DNA from: Janthinobacterium sp. 61
Lineage (GTDB): Bacteria; Pseudomonadota; Gammaproteobacteria; Burkholderiales; Burkholderiaceae_D
Length of the DNA: 64,000 bases
Assembly (NCBI RefSeq): GCF_002846335.1
Contig: NZ_PJMQ01000001.1
Span: 682,001-746,000, forward strand
Direction of reading: 5' to 3'
Shown piece by piece: positions 45,382 through 54,139 of this stretch. The translations under genes and the position numbers were made by a program. The notes under the pieces are model-generated. The model was not told the DNA's origin. It saw only the letters and a list, made by a program, of their open reading frames with translations, and searched no databases. Positions within the stretch are counted from its first letter, which is position 1; the number at the start of each line of letters is the position of its first letter.

Positions 45382-46959
45382 ATGGACTTCGATATTGTCG
45401 CTTTATCCAGACTGCAGTTTGCGCTGACAGCTCTGTACCACTTTATATTCGTTCCGCTGACGATAGGCCTGTCAGTGATCCTCGCCATCATGGAGACGGT
45501 GTATGTGATGACGAACCGCCCCATCTGGCGCGACATGACCAAGTTCTGGGGTGTCTTGTTCGGCATCAACTTCGCCATGGGCGTGGCGACGGGCATCGTC
45601 ATGGAGTTCCAGTTCGGCATGAACTGGAGCTATTACAGCCATTATGTGGGCGACATTTTCGGCGCGCCGCTGGCCATCGAGGGCTTGATGGCCTTCTTCC
45701 TGGAAGCGACCTTCGTCGGCCTGTTCTTCTTCGGCTGGGACAAGCTGTCGAAGCGCGGCCACCTGGTCACGACCTGGCTGGTGGCCATCGGCTCGAACTT
45801 CTCCGCCCTGTGGATACTGATCGCCAACGGCTGGATGCAAAATCCCGTCGGCGCGGCCTTCAATCCACAGACCATGCGCATGGAAGTGACGGACTTCGGC
45901 GCCGTGCTGACAAATCCTGTAGCACAGGCGAAATTCGTGCACACCGTGTCGGCTGGCTATACGGCTGCGGCGATTTTCGTGCTGGGTATTTCCGCCTGGT
46001 ATTTGCTGAAAGGCCGCCACGTGCAGCTGGCCAAGCGCTCGATGACGGTGGCTGCCTCGTTCGGCCTGGCCGCCGCGCTGTCGGTGGTGGTGCTCGGCGA
46101 TGAAAGCGGCTACCTGTCGTCAGAACATCAAAAGATGAAGCTGGCCGCCATCGAAGCCATGTGGACCACGGAGCCGGCGCCTGCCGCCTTCACGGCCTTC
46201 GGCTTCCCTGACGCGAAAGCGCGCGAGACGCATTACGCCGTGCATATCCCGATGGTGATGGGCCTGATCGGCACGCGTTCGCTGACGACGGAAATCCCCG
46301 GCATCGAGCAATTGGTCGATCGCGGCGAGCTGCTGATCCAGGATGGCATCAAGGCGTATGACGCGCTGCAAACCATCCGCAGCGTGGCGCCAGGCAGCCC
46401 CGTACCGCAAGAGGCGAAGGACATGTTCGAGTCGAAAGGCCAGTCCATGGGTTATGCCCTGTTGCTGAAACGCTATGTCGATGATCCGCGCCAGGCCACG
46501 CCCGAGCAGATCCGCAAGGCCGCGCTCGACACCGTGCCGCCCGTGGCGCCATTGTTCTGGTCCTTCCGCGTGATGGTTGGCCTGGGCATGTTCTTTATCT
46601 TGCTCACTGGCACGTTCTTCATCCTGTCGACGCGCCGCACCCTGGACAAGCACCGCTGGCTGCTGAAGCTGGCCGTGTTCGCCATTCCGCTGCCGTGGGT
46701 GGCGATTGAAGCGGGCTGGATCGTGGCCGAAGTGGGCCGCCAGCCGTGGGTGATCGAAGGCGTGCTGCCAACGGCCGTGGCTGTCTCTAACCTGGGCGCT
46801 TCGACCCTCTTGATCACGATTGCCGGCTTTGCCGCCATCTACACCGTGCTCTTGGTTATTGAAATGAAGCTCATGCTCAAGGCCATCCGCAAGGGGCCGG
46901 AAGAGAAGGCGCCGGCCCCCGTGCCAGCGGCCGCAGCCATTCATACTCAACGCGCCTAA
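45382..46959 (+). CDS. cydA: Cytochrome bd ubiquinol oxidase subunit I CydA
   Basis: A 525-residue membrane subunit carrying haems b558, b595 and d. Conserved segments: LSRLQFALTALYHFIFVPLT (His ligand near residue 19), GVATGIVMEFQFGMNWSYYS, GWDKLSKRGH, LGDESGYLSSEHQKMKLAAI and the C-terminal IEAGWIVAEVGRQPWVIEG. Nine helices are expected. The quinol-binding loop (about 255-390) is of normal length, so total length is close to E. coli CydA. A TACAAT hexamer at 45348-45353 may give an internal promoter. Confidence 0.96.
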   Translation: MDFDIVALSRLQFALTALYHFIFVPLTIGLSVILAIMETVYVMTNRPIWRDMTKFWGVLFGINFAMGVATGIVMEFQFGMNWSYYSHYVGDIFGAPLAIEGLMAFFLEATFVGLFFFGWDKLSKRGHLVTTWLVAIGSNFSALWILIANGWMQNPVGAAFNPQTMRMEVTDFGAVLTNPVAQAKFVHTVSAGYTAAAIFVLGISAWYLLKGRHVQLAKRSMTVAASFGLAAALSVVVLGDESGYLSSEHQKMKLAAIEAMWTTEPAPAAFTAFGFPDAKARETHYAVHIPMVMGLIGTRSLTTEIPGIEQLVDRGELLIQDGIKAYDALQTIRSVAPGSPVPQEAKDMFESKGQSMGYALLLKRYVDDPRQATPEQIRKAALDTVPPVAPLFWSFRVMVGLGMFFILLTGTFFILSTRRTLDKHRWLLKLAVFAIPLPWVAIEAGWIVAEVGRQPWVIEGVLPTAVAVSNLGASTLLITIAGFAAIYTVLLVIEMKLMLKAIRKGPEEKAPAPVPAAAAIHTQRA

Positions 46960-46972
46960 GGAGGGCCAGACC

Positions 46973-48127
46973 ATGATTTTGCATGAAATGATTTCTTACG
47001 AAACCCTGCGCCTGATCTGGTGGCTGCTGATCGGCATCTTGCTGGTGGGCTTTGCCATCACGGACGGCTTCGACCTGGGCACGGGCATCTTGCTGCCCTT
47101 CGCCGGCAAGACGGACCTGGAACGCCGGGTCATCATCAACAGTATCGGCCCCGTATGGGAAGGCAACCAGGTGTGGCTGATCCTCGGCGGCGGCGCCATC
47201 TTTGCCGCCTGGCCGCAGTTGTACGCCGTCTCGTTCTCGGGTTTTTACCTGGCCATGTTCGTCATCCTCGTGGCGCTGATCGTGCGTCCCGTGGCCTTCA
47301 AATTCCGCAGCAAGCGCGAAGACCCGCGTTGGCGTGCCCGCTGGGACGCGGCCCTGTTCGTGGGCGGCTTCGTACCGGCCCTGATCTGCGGCGTGGCGAT
47401 AGGCAATGTGCTGCAGGGCGTGCCGTTCCGTTTCTCGTCAGACATGCACATCTTCTATGACGGCAGCTTCTTTGCGCTGCTCAACCCGTTCGCCTTGCTG
47501 TGCGGCCTCGTTTCGGTGGCCATGCTGGTGATGCACGGCGCCACCTGGCTGCAAGTGAAAACGGACGGTGCCGTGGCTGACCGTTCGCGCCGCTACGGCA
47601 GCGTGGCGGCGATTGCGACCGTCGCGCTGTATGCACTGGCCGGCGTGGCCCTGTGGCTGTGGGTCGATGGCTACCGCGTCACCAGCGCCGTCGTCGTCGA
47701 TGGCCCGTCGAACCCCATGCTGAAAACGGCGGAAGTGCACGTGGGCGCCTGGTTCCTCAACTTTGCCGCCCATCCGTGGACCTGGATCGCCCCTGCGGTG
47801 GGCCTGCTGGGCCCCTTGCTGGCCTTCGCCTTCCTGCGCGCGCGCCGCGAAGTGCCTGCCTTGCTGGCCAGCGCGGCCAGCATCGCCGGCATCATCCTCA
47901 GCGTAGGCGCGGCCATGTTCCCGTTCATCCTGCCATCGTCGATCGATCCGCGCGCCAGCCTGACGGTGTGGGATTCATCGTCCAGCCACATGACCCTGTT
48001 CATCATGCTGGTCGTTACGGCCGTCTTCATTCCCCTCATCGTGGCTTACACGACCTGGGTATATAGAGTGCTGTGGGGTAAGGTTGACGGCAAAGCCATC
48101 GAAGACGAAACCGGTCACGCTTACTAA
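46973..48127 (+). CDS. cydB: Cytochrome bd ubiquinol oxidase subunit II CydB
   Basis: A 384-residue structural subunit without haem, in full length for the family. It starts LIWWLLIGILLVGFAITDGF and contains DLGTGILLPFAGKTDLERRV, INSIGPVWEGNQVWLILGGG and AAWPQLYAVSFSGFYLAMF, then a C-terminal SLTVWDSSSSHMTLFIMLVV. Eight or nine helices are predicted. GGAGG eight bases upstream supports the ATG at 46973; an ATG at 46988 is in frame. It lies 13 bases after cydA. Confidence 0.96.
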   Translation: MILHEMISYETLRLIWWLLIGILLVGFAITDGFDLGTGILLPFAGKTDLERRVIINSIGPVWEGNQVWLILGGGAIFAAWPQLYAVSFSGFYLAMFVILVALIVRPVAFKFRSKREDPRWRARWDAALFVGGFVPALICGVAIGNVLQGVPFRFSSDMHIFYDGSFFALLNPFALLCGLVSVAMLVMHGATWLQVKTDGAVADRSRRYGSVAAIATVALYALAGVALWLWVDGYRVTSAVVVDGPSNPMLKTAEVHVGAWFLNFAAHPWTWIAPAVGLLGPLLAFAFLRARREVPALLASAASIAGIILSVGAAMFPFILPSSIDPRASLTVWDSSSSHMTLFIMLVVTAVFIPLIVAYTTWVYRVLWGKVDGKAIEDETGHAY

Positions 48128-48150
48128 GAATTAACGAAAAGGAAATAATT

Positions 48151-48276
48151 ATGTGGTATTTCGCCTGGATACTGGGTCTTCCGCTGGCGGCGACGTTCGC
48201 CGTGCTCAATGCGATGTGGTATGAAGTCGCCGATGGCGACACGACGCCCGAGCAGTACCGCGACACGCCCAAATAG
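48151..48276 (+). CDS. cydX: Cytochrome bd oxidase small subunit CydX
   Basis: A 41-residue single-pass protein. It begins MWYFAWILGLPLAATFAVLN, the CydX (YbgT) pattern of one N-terminal helix with conserved W and Y, followed by the polar AMWYEVADGDTTPEQYRDT tail. E. coli CydX (37 residues) binds CydA and is needed for a stable, active oxidase. AAGGAAA lies about seven bases upstream of the ATG, which starts 23 bases after cydB. It is easily missed because of its size. Confidence 0.93.
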   Translation: MWYFAWILGLPLAATFAVLNAMWYEVADGDTTPEQYRDTPK

Positions 48277-48295
48277 GCGCGTGTCGGCTTGACTG

Positions 48296-48331
48296 GCCCC
48301 GCCTGGCGCAAGCGTGCCCGGCGGGGCTTTT
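48296..48331 (+). terminator. Terminator of the cyd operon
   Basis: GCCCCGCC (48296-48303) pairs with GGCGGGGC (48320-48327), followed by TTTTGCTTT, 19 bases after the cydX stop. Confidence 0.88.
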
Positions 48332-48339
48332 GCTTTCTA

Positions 48340-48552
48340 TTAAAGCAAAATGAATTCGCCGCGGATGCGCAGCTTCATGCCGCGCGGGGCGTCGGCGCCC
48401 GCCGCCACGGCCCAGGCCGTGATCCATTGCGCGCAGCGTTGCCGCTCCGCCGCATCGTGCAAGCGCTGCAAGCGCGCATCGGCCTGGTCGATGCGCTGGG
48501 CCAGGTACAGGCGCTGGTCCATGGGATCCGTCTTTTTGCTGTAATGCTGCAT
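48340..48552 (-). CDS. Small hypothetical protein
   Basis: A 70-residue, charged, mainly helical protein (DQRLYLAQRIDQADARLQRL, then HDAAERQRCAQWITAWAVAA) ending in a short strand, LRIRGEFILL. AAAGGA seven bases before the ATG at 48552 supports it. No domain is recognised. The heptad-like leucines suggest a short coiled coil. It faces the cyd operon terminator. Confidence 0.6.
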   Translation of the reverse strand: MQHYSKKTDPMDQRLYLAQRIDQADARLQRLHDAAERQRCAQWITAWAVAAGADAPRGMKLRIRGEFILL

Positions 48553-48636
48553 GGCAATTCCTTTCCGCGTGGTAACTTCGTTTGCTCATGGCATAGCCAT
48601 GTACGCGGGGGCGGGGCGTCTGGATTCAGTTCAGGT

Positions 48637-48660
48637 AAAAAAGCCACCGCAAGGGTGGCT
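48637..48660 (-). terminator. Terminator downstream of the small ALKESFPASDP protein
   Basis: On the minus strand AGCCACC (48660-48654) pairs with GGTGGCT (48648-48642) around CTTGC, running into TTTTTT (48642-48637). Confidence 0.88.
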
Positions 48661-48674
48661 GGTCGGGTGTGCTC

Positions 48675-48854
48675 TCAGGCTGGCGCCTTGCTGGCCGGTT
48701 TGGGGGTGGCAATGGCGATCGGGTCGCTGGCCGGAAAGCTTTCTTTCAGTGCTTCATCGAGCGCTTGTTCGGCATGGCTTTCGCTGGCCGGCGTGGGCGA
48801 ATCGCGTTCTGGTGGCGGGGTGGGCGTGGTGGCGGCGTTGGTGCTCGAATGCAT
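48675..48854 (-). CDS. Small disordered protein with conserved ALKESFPASDPIA motif
   Basis: A 59-residue protein. The first half is a Ser/Thr/Pro-rich disordered stretch (NAATTPTPPPERDSPTPASE). The second half carries EQALDEALKESFPASDPIAI, a motif I recall from many short uncharacterised proteobacterial proteins. AAGGGGA before the ATG at 48854 supports the start over the longer frame to 48905. A clean terminator follows. The function is unknown. Confidence 0.7.
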   Translation of the reverse strand: MHSSTNAATTPTPPPERDSPTPASESHAEQALDEALKESFPASDPIAIATPKPASKAPA

Positions 48855-49019
48855 GGTAATCCCCTTGCGGTGGTGCGCCTCGCGGCCGGGATGACCATGG
48901 CGCATGCTGATGTTTCCAGCCTAGCACATCGCGCAAAAAGAGCGCGCCCGCTGCGCCTGCGGAAGGGAAGGATGACGGCGTCTGCTACACTGCGCTCCAC
49001 ATTTATCGACGGAACTGCC

Positions 49020-49739
49020 ATGACTTCGAACTCCCTGCCGTACCGCGCCACCGCCTTTGACGCCTGTGCCTGGCTGGCGCAACAGACGGGCACCCCGTGG
49101 ACCCTGGCGCGCCTGCTGGAGCAGGGCGGCTTGCCATACGTCTGGCTCGATTACAGCGACGAGTGGGCCGAACTCTTCCATGACGGCGTGACGCGCTACG
49201 CGGCGCCCGTCGTGTTCATCGGCGACAAGGAGCACCTGGCCTCGGGTGCAGACGATGTGTGGCTGCGCTTTACGCGCGACTCCGGCAATATCGCCATCGA
49301 ACTGAAGGCACCGGGCTTGCGCGTGCCGGTAGATGGCTTGCATTTCCAGGAACGCGATCTGCTGCGTTTGCTCAAGGACTTGCAGCATCCGCAGCCGGCA
49401 GAGGCCGAGATTGACAAGGCGCCGGTGGTCTTGCCCAGCGCCTTGAAGGGCCTGGGACGCGAACAGATTTTGATTGCCTTTGCCGGCGTGGGCAAGGTCA
49501 ACCTGGACCTGGGGCTAGCCAGTGGCGTAGGCATCTTTGGCGACGATGGCGCGCGCGTGCGCAAGAATTCGCGGGGCGGCAAGAACAGCCACCTGTGGCA
49601 TCCGGTGACGTTGGCATTCGGCTTGCACGATGTGCATCGGGTGCCGATGGCGCACCTGAAGAAGGCATTTGCCACGCAGCCCTTGCTGCGTGAATGGAAG
49701 GCGGACTGGCTGGAATCGCTGCGCCTGCTGGGCGAGTGA
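49020..49739 (+). CDS. Hypothetical protein
   Basis: A 239-residue soluble protein that I cannot place in a family. The first half (about 1-105) reads FDACAWLAQQTGTPWTLARL, then YVWLDYSDEWAELFHDGVTR and FIGDKEHLASGADDVWLRFT, an alpha then beta pattern. The middle holds a strand and a helix (LHFQERDLLRLLKDLQHP). The end is basic (VRKNSRGGKNSHLWHPVTLA). The start at 49020 is the ATG nearest the conserved-looking N-terminus; the longer frame from 48669 crosses another gene's promoter. It is followed by a convergent DUF1294 gene. Confidence 0.7.
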   Translation: MTSNSLPYRATAFDACAWLAQQTGTPWTLARLLEQGGLPYVWLDYSDEWAELFHDGVTRYAAPVVFIGDKEHLASGADDVWLRFTRDSGNIAIELKAPGLRVPVDGLHFQERDLLRLLKDLQHPQPAEAEIDKAPVVLPSALKGLGREQILIAFAGVGKVNLDLGLASGVGIFGDDGARVRKNSRGGKNSHLWHPVTLAFGLHDVHRVPMAHLKKAFATQPLLREWKADWLESLRLLGE

Positions 49740-49741
49740 GC

Positions 49742-50116
49742 TTACAGCTCGATGGGCGCCACCTCGGTGCCGATGTCGGGCGCCGCGTAATGCATGCTGA
49801 AATACACGAAAGCGCCGATATTGAGGGCGACCGTGATCCAGAACAGGATGCGGAACGAGCGCTTGCTGGACTTGTGGCGCAGCCATTGCTGGGCCAGCAC
49901 GGCCCCCGGCCAGCCGCACAGCAGTCCCAGCAGTAGCAAGGTGCGTTCCGAGGTGCGCCAGCGGCCCTGTTTGGCAGCCGACTTGTCGATCGCATAGGCA
50001 ACGAAGCAGCTCAGGCTCAGCACGCCATACACGAGGGCGACCAGGGCGGGAATGTGGAAAAAGAACGTGGCCAGTAAATACAGAGCGACAAAGAACAGGA
50101 TGACAAAGTAGGGCAT
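49742..50116 (-). CDS. DUF1294 membrane protein
   Basis: A 124-residue protein with three or four helices. The core is VYGVLSLSCFVAYAIDKSAA, then GRWRTSERTLLLLGLLCGWP, GAVLAQQWLRHKSSKRSFRI and FWITVALN, which is the DUF1294 signature (AIDKxxA, WRxxExxLLxxxLxGGxxGA, RHKxxKxxF). Many relatives carry an N-terminal cold-shock domain; this one has only the membrane part. The start at 50116 fits the first helix. Function unknown. Confidence 0.87.
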   Translation of the reverse strand: MPYFVILFFVALYLLATFFFHIPALVALVYGVLSLSCFVAYAIDKSAAKQGRWRTSERTLLLLGLLCGWPGAVLAQQWLRHKSSKRSFRILFWITVALNIGAFVYFSMHYAAPDIGTEVAPIEL

Positions 50117-50175
50117 AGGATGTGCAGACTTGAGCGGAGGGCGTGAGTATCCCACACGGGGAGCGATATTGCCGC

Positions 50176-50742
50176 CTAAAACAAACAGCCTTGTGCCGTA
50201 TCCACATGCACGGCGCGGCGCCTGGCGTGGCCCGTCTTCAGCGCTTCGCGCTCGCTGGACAAGGAAATGCCTTCCAGTGCCAACAGGGTTGCCTTGGCAT
50301 GCAGGCCGCCCGCAAAACCCGTCAGTTCGCCCGTGGCGCCGATGACGCGGTGGCAGGGGGCGATGATGGAAATGGGGTTCTTGCCGTTGGCGGCGCCCAC
50401 GGCGCGCACGGCGGCGGGGCGGCCGATCTGGCGCGCGATCTCGCCATAGCTGCGGGTTTGGCCATAAGGTATCGTCAGCAGCGCGCGCCAGACTTCTTGC
50501 TGGAATGGCGTACCGGAAAAATCGAGCGGCACATCAAAGCATTGCAGCGTGCCGGCAAAATAGGCGCGCAGCTGGCGTGCCGTTTCCTGCAGCACGGTGC
50601 AACCGTCATCGACGCGCATCTGGCCCAGGCGCACGCGGTTCGGCGTGTCGTTTTCCCACAGGATGGCGGCCAGCGCCGCCCCGCGCGCCACCAGGGTCAG
50701 CTCGCCCACGGGCGAGGGCACCACGAGGCAGTCGTATTCCAT
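50176..50742 (-). CDS. ogt: Methylated-DNA-protein-cysteine methyltransferase
   Basis: A 188-residue suicide repair enzyme that takes alkyl groups from O6-alkylguanine onto its own cysteine. The active-site motif is SIIAPCHRVIGATGELTGF (PCHR). The DNA-binding helix-turn-helix is FQQEVWRALLTIPYGQTRSY, then GEIARQIGRPAAVRAVGAAN with the arginine finger. The N-terminal ribonuclease-like domain is degenerate, as in Ogt rather than Ada. AAGGAAG precedes the ATG at 50742. It is not linked to an ada or alkA gene here. Confidence 0.93.
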   Translation of the reverse strand: MEYDCLVVPSPVGELTLVARGAALAAILWENDTPNRVRLGQMRVDDGCTVLQETARQLRAYFAGTLQCFDVPLDFSGTPFQQEVWRALLTIPYGQTRSYGEIARQIGRPAAVRAVGAANGKNPISIIAPCHRVIGATGELTGFAGGLHAKATLLALEGISLSSEREALKTGHARRRAVHVDTAQGCLF

Positions 50743-50837
50743 GTTTCTTCCTTGGATCAGATGGCGCCAGTGTAGCAGGATGGCGGCAGCGTGCATATCG
50801 CGTGTAGCATAGTGTTTTTCGGCATGGAGAACTGGCT

Positions 50838-51587
50838 TTGACGACGATCCCCACTTATGACGCCATCCGCGCGATTGCCTTGCGGCTGGTGCAGGAACAC
50901 TACCCCACGGCCGTGGCGGCCATCATCGGCGGCTCGTTCGCCACGGGCCGGCAGACGCCCACTTCCGATATCGACTTGCTGCTGCTGTTCGAGCACGTCG
51001 ATTGCGCCTGGCGCGACACCCTTGTCGCCGAGGGACGCACGGTGGAACTGTTCGGGCATGACCAGGGCACGTTCACGTACTTTTGCCAGGAAATGGATGC
51101 ACCGGGCGGCACGGCGCCGCTGGCGATGATGGTGGTGGAAGGGGAAAATATCCTCACTGGCAGCGATGCCTACGCCCGGCTTCACGCGCTGGCGCAAGGC
51201 ATCGTCGTGGCCGGGCCGCCCGTGCTCGAGGTGGACAATGTGCAGCGGCGCCGCTACGCCATCACCACCGGGCTGGAAGACCTGGTCGACAGTCGGCACC
51301 CGGGCGAGGCGCTGGCCGTGGCTTGCCAGCTGTATCAAGCGCTGGCCGACCTGCACCTGCGCGCGGCCGGCGAATGGAGCGGCGGCGGCAAGCACCTGTT
51401 CCGCCGCCTGCAGGCATTCGACGCCGATGTCGCCACCCAGCTCGATGGTGCCCTGCGCCTGGTTGCCAGCGACTTGCCTGCCGGCCAGCGCGCCTTCGAG
51501 CAGCTGAGCGCCGTCGTGCTGGCGCCCGTGGGCGGACCCTTGCTGGAAGGATTTACCTTGCCCGCACCCGCCCACTGGCGTGCTTAG
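50838..51587 (+). CDS. Nucleotidyltransferase-domain (MNT-type) protein
   Basis: A 249-residue protein. Residues about 25-75 carry the pol-beta-type nucleotidyltransferase motif IIGGSFATGRQTPTSDIDLL, with GS and DxD in place, so catalysis is plausible. The rest (about 110-249) is helical, with LHLRAAGEWSGGGKHLFRRL. Relatives include aminoglycoside-type and toxin-antitoxin MNT proteins, but no HEPN partner is adjacent. The start is TTG at 50838, with GGAGAA upstream; no ATG lies in a better place. The last four bases overlap the convergent receptor gene. Confidence 0.75.
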   Translation: MTTIPTYDAIRAIALRLVQEHYPTAVAAIIGGSFATGRQTPTSDIDLLLLFEHVDCAWRDTLVAEGRTVELFGHDQGTFTYFCQEMDAPGGTAPLAMMVVEGENILTGSDAYARLHALAQGIVVAGPPVLEVDNVQRRRYAITTGLEDLVDSRHPGEALAVACQLYQALADLHLRAAGEWSGGGKHLFRRLQAFDADVATQLDGALRLVASDLPAGQRAFEQLSAVVLAPVGGPLLEGFTLPAPAHWRA

Positions 51588-53818
51588 AATGCCGTTCGCA
51601 CGGACAGGCTGATGTTGCGCGGCTCGCCCCAGAACACGCCATCGAAGAAGCCCACGTTGCGGTAGTACTTTTTATCGAGCAAGTTATTCACGTTCAGCTG
51701 CACGCTGGCGTGGCCGTTGAGCGCGTAGCTGGCCATGGCGTTGACCAGCGCATAGCCCGCTTGCGGGATGTTGGTGATGGTTCCTGATGGCGGGCGGCCG
51801 TACCACGATTCGCTGTAGGTGGCGCTTTGCGCCGTCATGCTGGCGCCTGCTTTCAGGCCAGCCAGGCGGCCGTCGAAGCGGAAGCTGGTGGCCAGGCGCA
51901 GCAAATGGCGCGGTTGCGTGGTGGCGGCGCGGCGGCCATCGGCTTCGGCCGCGTGCAGATAGGTGTAGCCGCCGCTCGCTTCCCAGGCGGGCGTGATCTG
52001 GCCGGAGACGTCGAATTCCACGCCCTTGGCCGTGATGCCGGCGCCATTGGCCACCATGGCCTGGCCACCGTCGGGCAGCAAAAATCCTGGCGGCACGCTG
52101 CGGTCGAGTTCCGCCAGATTCTTTTTCTTCGTGTGAAACACGGCGGCCGACGCGTTCAGCTTGCCTTCATAGAATTCGCCCTTGATGCCCAGTTCCGCAT
52201 TGTCGCCCGTTTCCGGCGCCAGGAACTGGTTGTTGCGGTCCTTGCTCGATTGCGGGTTGAACAGCTGCGTGAAGCTGGCGTAGGCCGAATATTGCTTGTT
52301 GATATCGAACACGGCGCCCACATACGGCGTGACTTCATTGCGCGTTTCCGTAAAGTCGCCGCTGCCCGTGTACACGCCTTGCGTATTGTAGTTGCGCGTA
52401 TCCGTGCGGTAAGTGCTGCTGCGCGCGCCGATGATCACGTGCAGCGGGTCGGCCAGGCTCAAACGCGTGGCCACATAGCCGCCCGCCAGGCGCGTCACGG
52501 TTTCCGTGTGCGCGCCGTCCGGGTGGAAGACGGGGCGGGGGATGTTGCCCGTCCAGCTGCGGTAATCGGGGATAAAGGCCGGGTAATTGATTTCCGCCTC
52601 GCCGCCCAGCGAGCGGGCGCGCTGGTTGCCGCCGTTCCAGCCGGCGATGGCCGTATGCTTGCGTCCCAGCAAGGTGAACGGTCCGCTGGCGTAGACGTCG
52701 AAATTGTCGCTGGTATTCTTGCCCGCGCCCCAGGCGCCCGTCCACAGGCGCATGCCTGCACCGGTGGCCGGGTCGGGGTAACCCGCGCCCGCGTAGGCGA
52801 CGGTGGTGCGGTTCGTGCTTTCCGTGCGCGCATAACCGAGGTGCATATTCCAGTTGCCGGGCAGGCGCTGGTCCAGCGACGTGAACAGCGTATGCTGCTT
52901 GTTGGCCCAGGTGCTCCATGGCGTCGTGAAACTGGTGTTGCGCGGCAAGTTGGCCAGGCTGCCATCCGCATTCCAGTAGGGCACGGCACCCCAGGTGGCG
53001 CCTGTCGGCTTGTTGTCCTGGAAGTCGACGCCGGCCGTCAGCAGGGTGCCGGGACGCAAGTCCGCCTCGACGATGAGCATGCCGACTGTCTTGCGCTCGT
53101 GATACATATCCAGGTAGGAATCGCGTTTTTGCCAGGCCAGGGCCGTGCGTGCGCGCACGCTGCCTTCGGCGTTCAGCGGCGTGGACAGGTCGGCCTCGAA
53201 GCGCTGGTCATCCCAGCGTCCCATGATGAGTCCGGCGCTGGCCTGGAATTCCTTCGTCGGCCGCTTGCGTATCATGTTGATGGTGGCCGACGGATCGCCC
53301 GTGCCGCCCATTAGGCCGGTGGCGCCGCGCACGACTTCGATGCGGTCATACAGGATGGTGTCTTGCAGCGGCGCATTGCCGCCGCGCGCCATGCCGTCGA
53401 TCTGGAGACTGTTGATGCCGAAGCCGCGCGCATAAAACGTCGTGCGCTCCGTGTCGTTCTGGCCTACCTGAATGCCCGTCGTCTGCGCCAGTGCCTGGTC
53501 CAGGCGCACAGCGCCCAGGTCGTCGAGCAACTGGCGTGTGATGATGCTGACCGATTGCGGCGTTTCGCGCAGGGACAGGTCCATGCGCGTGGCGCTGCGC
53601 GTTTCTCCTGCCGTGTACGATTGCGTGCCTTCCGTAGTCGCCGTCGACTGGCCCAGGACGGTGACGGCCGGCATGGTCACATCGGTCGCAGCGGCGTCGG
53701 TGGCCTGTGCCGGCAGGGCCACGCCGGCGGCAAGACTGAGCAGGCTGATGTGTAATAAACGGGGCAGGGGGCGCAAGGCGGGCTGGCGCGAAGAAGAGAG
53801 TACGGTAGTCGATTGCAT
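51584..53818 (-). CDS. TonB-dependent siderophore receptor (FhuE/FpvA-like)
   Basis: A 744-residue outer-membrane receptor. A signal peptide (about 1-39, LLSLAAGVALPAQA) is followed by a plug domain (about 65-180: LRETPQSVSIITRQLLDDLG, then FYARGFGINSLQIDGMARG and RIEVVRGATGLMGGTGDPSA) and a 22-strand barrel ending in VRTAF, whose final Phe is the BAM signal. The residues around GRPPSGTITN and LDKKYYRNVGFFDGVFWGEP are typical of FhuE/coprogen receptors. There is no N-terminal signalling domain, so it is not a transducer type. A Fur box lies upstream. The siderophore is unknown. Confidence 0.93.
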   Translation of the reverse strand: MQSTTVLSSSRQPALRPLPRLLHISLLSLAAGVALPAQATDAAATDVTMPAVTVLGQSTATTEGTQSYTAGETRSATRMDLSLRETPQSVSIITRQLLDDLGAVRLDQALAQTTGIQVGQNDTERTTFYARGFGINSLQIDGMARGGNAPLQDTILYDRIEVVRGATGLMGGTGDPSATINMIRKRPTKEFQASAGLIMGRWDDQRFEADLSTPLNAEGSVRARTALAWQKRDSYLDMYHERKTVGMLIVEADLRPGTLLTAGVDFQDNKPTGATWGAVPYWNADGSLANLPRNTSFTTPWSTWANKQHTLFTSLDQRLPGNWNMHLGYARTESTNRTTVAYAGAGYPDPATGAGMRLWTGAWGAGKNTSDNFDVYASGPFTLLGRKHTAIAGWNGGNQRARSLGGEAEINYPAFIPDYRSWTGNIPRPVFHPDGAHTETVTRLAGGYVATRLSLADPLHVIIGARSSTYRTDTRNYNTQGVYTGSGDFTETRNEVTPYVGAVFDINKQYSAYASFTQLFNPQSSKDRNNQFLAPETGDNAELGIKGEFYEGKLNASAAVFHTKKKNLAELDRSVPPGFLLPDGGQAMVANGAGITAKGVEFDVSGQITPAWEASGGYTYLHAAEADGRRAATTQPRHLLRLATSFRFDGRLAGLKAGASMTAQSATYSESWYGRPPSGTITNIPQAGYALVNAMASYALNGHASVQLNVNNLLDKKYYRNVGFFDGVFWGEPRNISLSVRTAF

Positions 53819-53988
53819 TATTTTCCTGGCATATTTTTAGTCGTGTTTTCCTATCTCGTCTGGCGAAGTGCGCAGTAGCTGGGGGATGGCATGACGCTGG
53901 CCCGTGGTCTGGCTTGGATAGCAGTTCCACCGCAAGGCCCGGCGCGAACGGGTGGTGGAAAAGAGGGGCGCGCGATTTCCGTCGCATT

Positions 53989-54007
53989 GCGAATAGGAAT
54001 CATTATC
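53989..54007 (-). promoter_or_regulatory. Fur box upstream of the siderophore receptor
   Basis: On the minus strand, GATAATGATTCCTATTCGC matches the 19-base Fur consensus, perfectly in the left GATAATGAT half and partly in the right. It lies about 170 bases before the receptor start. Confidence 0.75.
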
Positions 54008-54139
54008 AATATAGATGATATTTGCTACATAATCAAGCGAACGCACCAAAAGAGTGCAGGCAGGCCAGAAGCGGCGCATTGGCTGGCCTTCTGCGATAAT
54101 GCGGGGCTGATAAAATATTTTCCTTATTGAAAGAAATGC

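Noticed and set aside
50838..51587. Toxin-antitoxin MNT/HEPN pair
   Set aside because: No HEPN-type gene lies beside the nucleotidyltransferase, and its length is beyond the usual MNT antitoxin.
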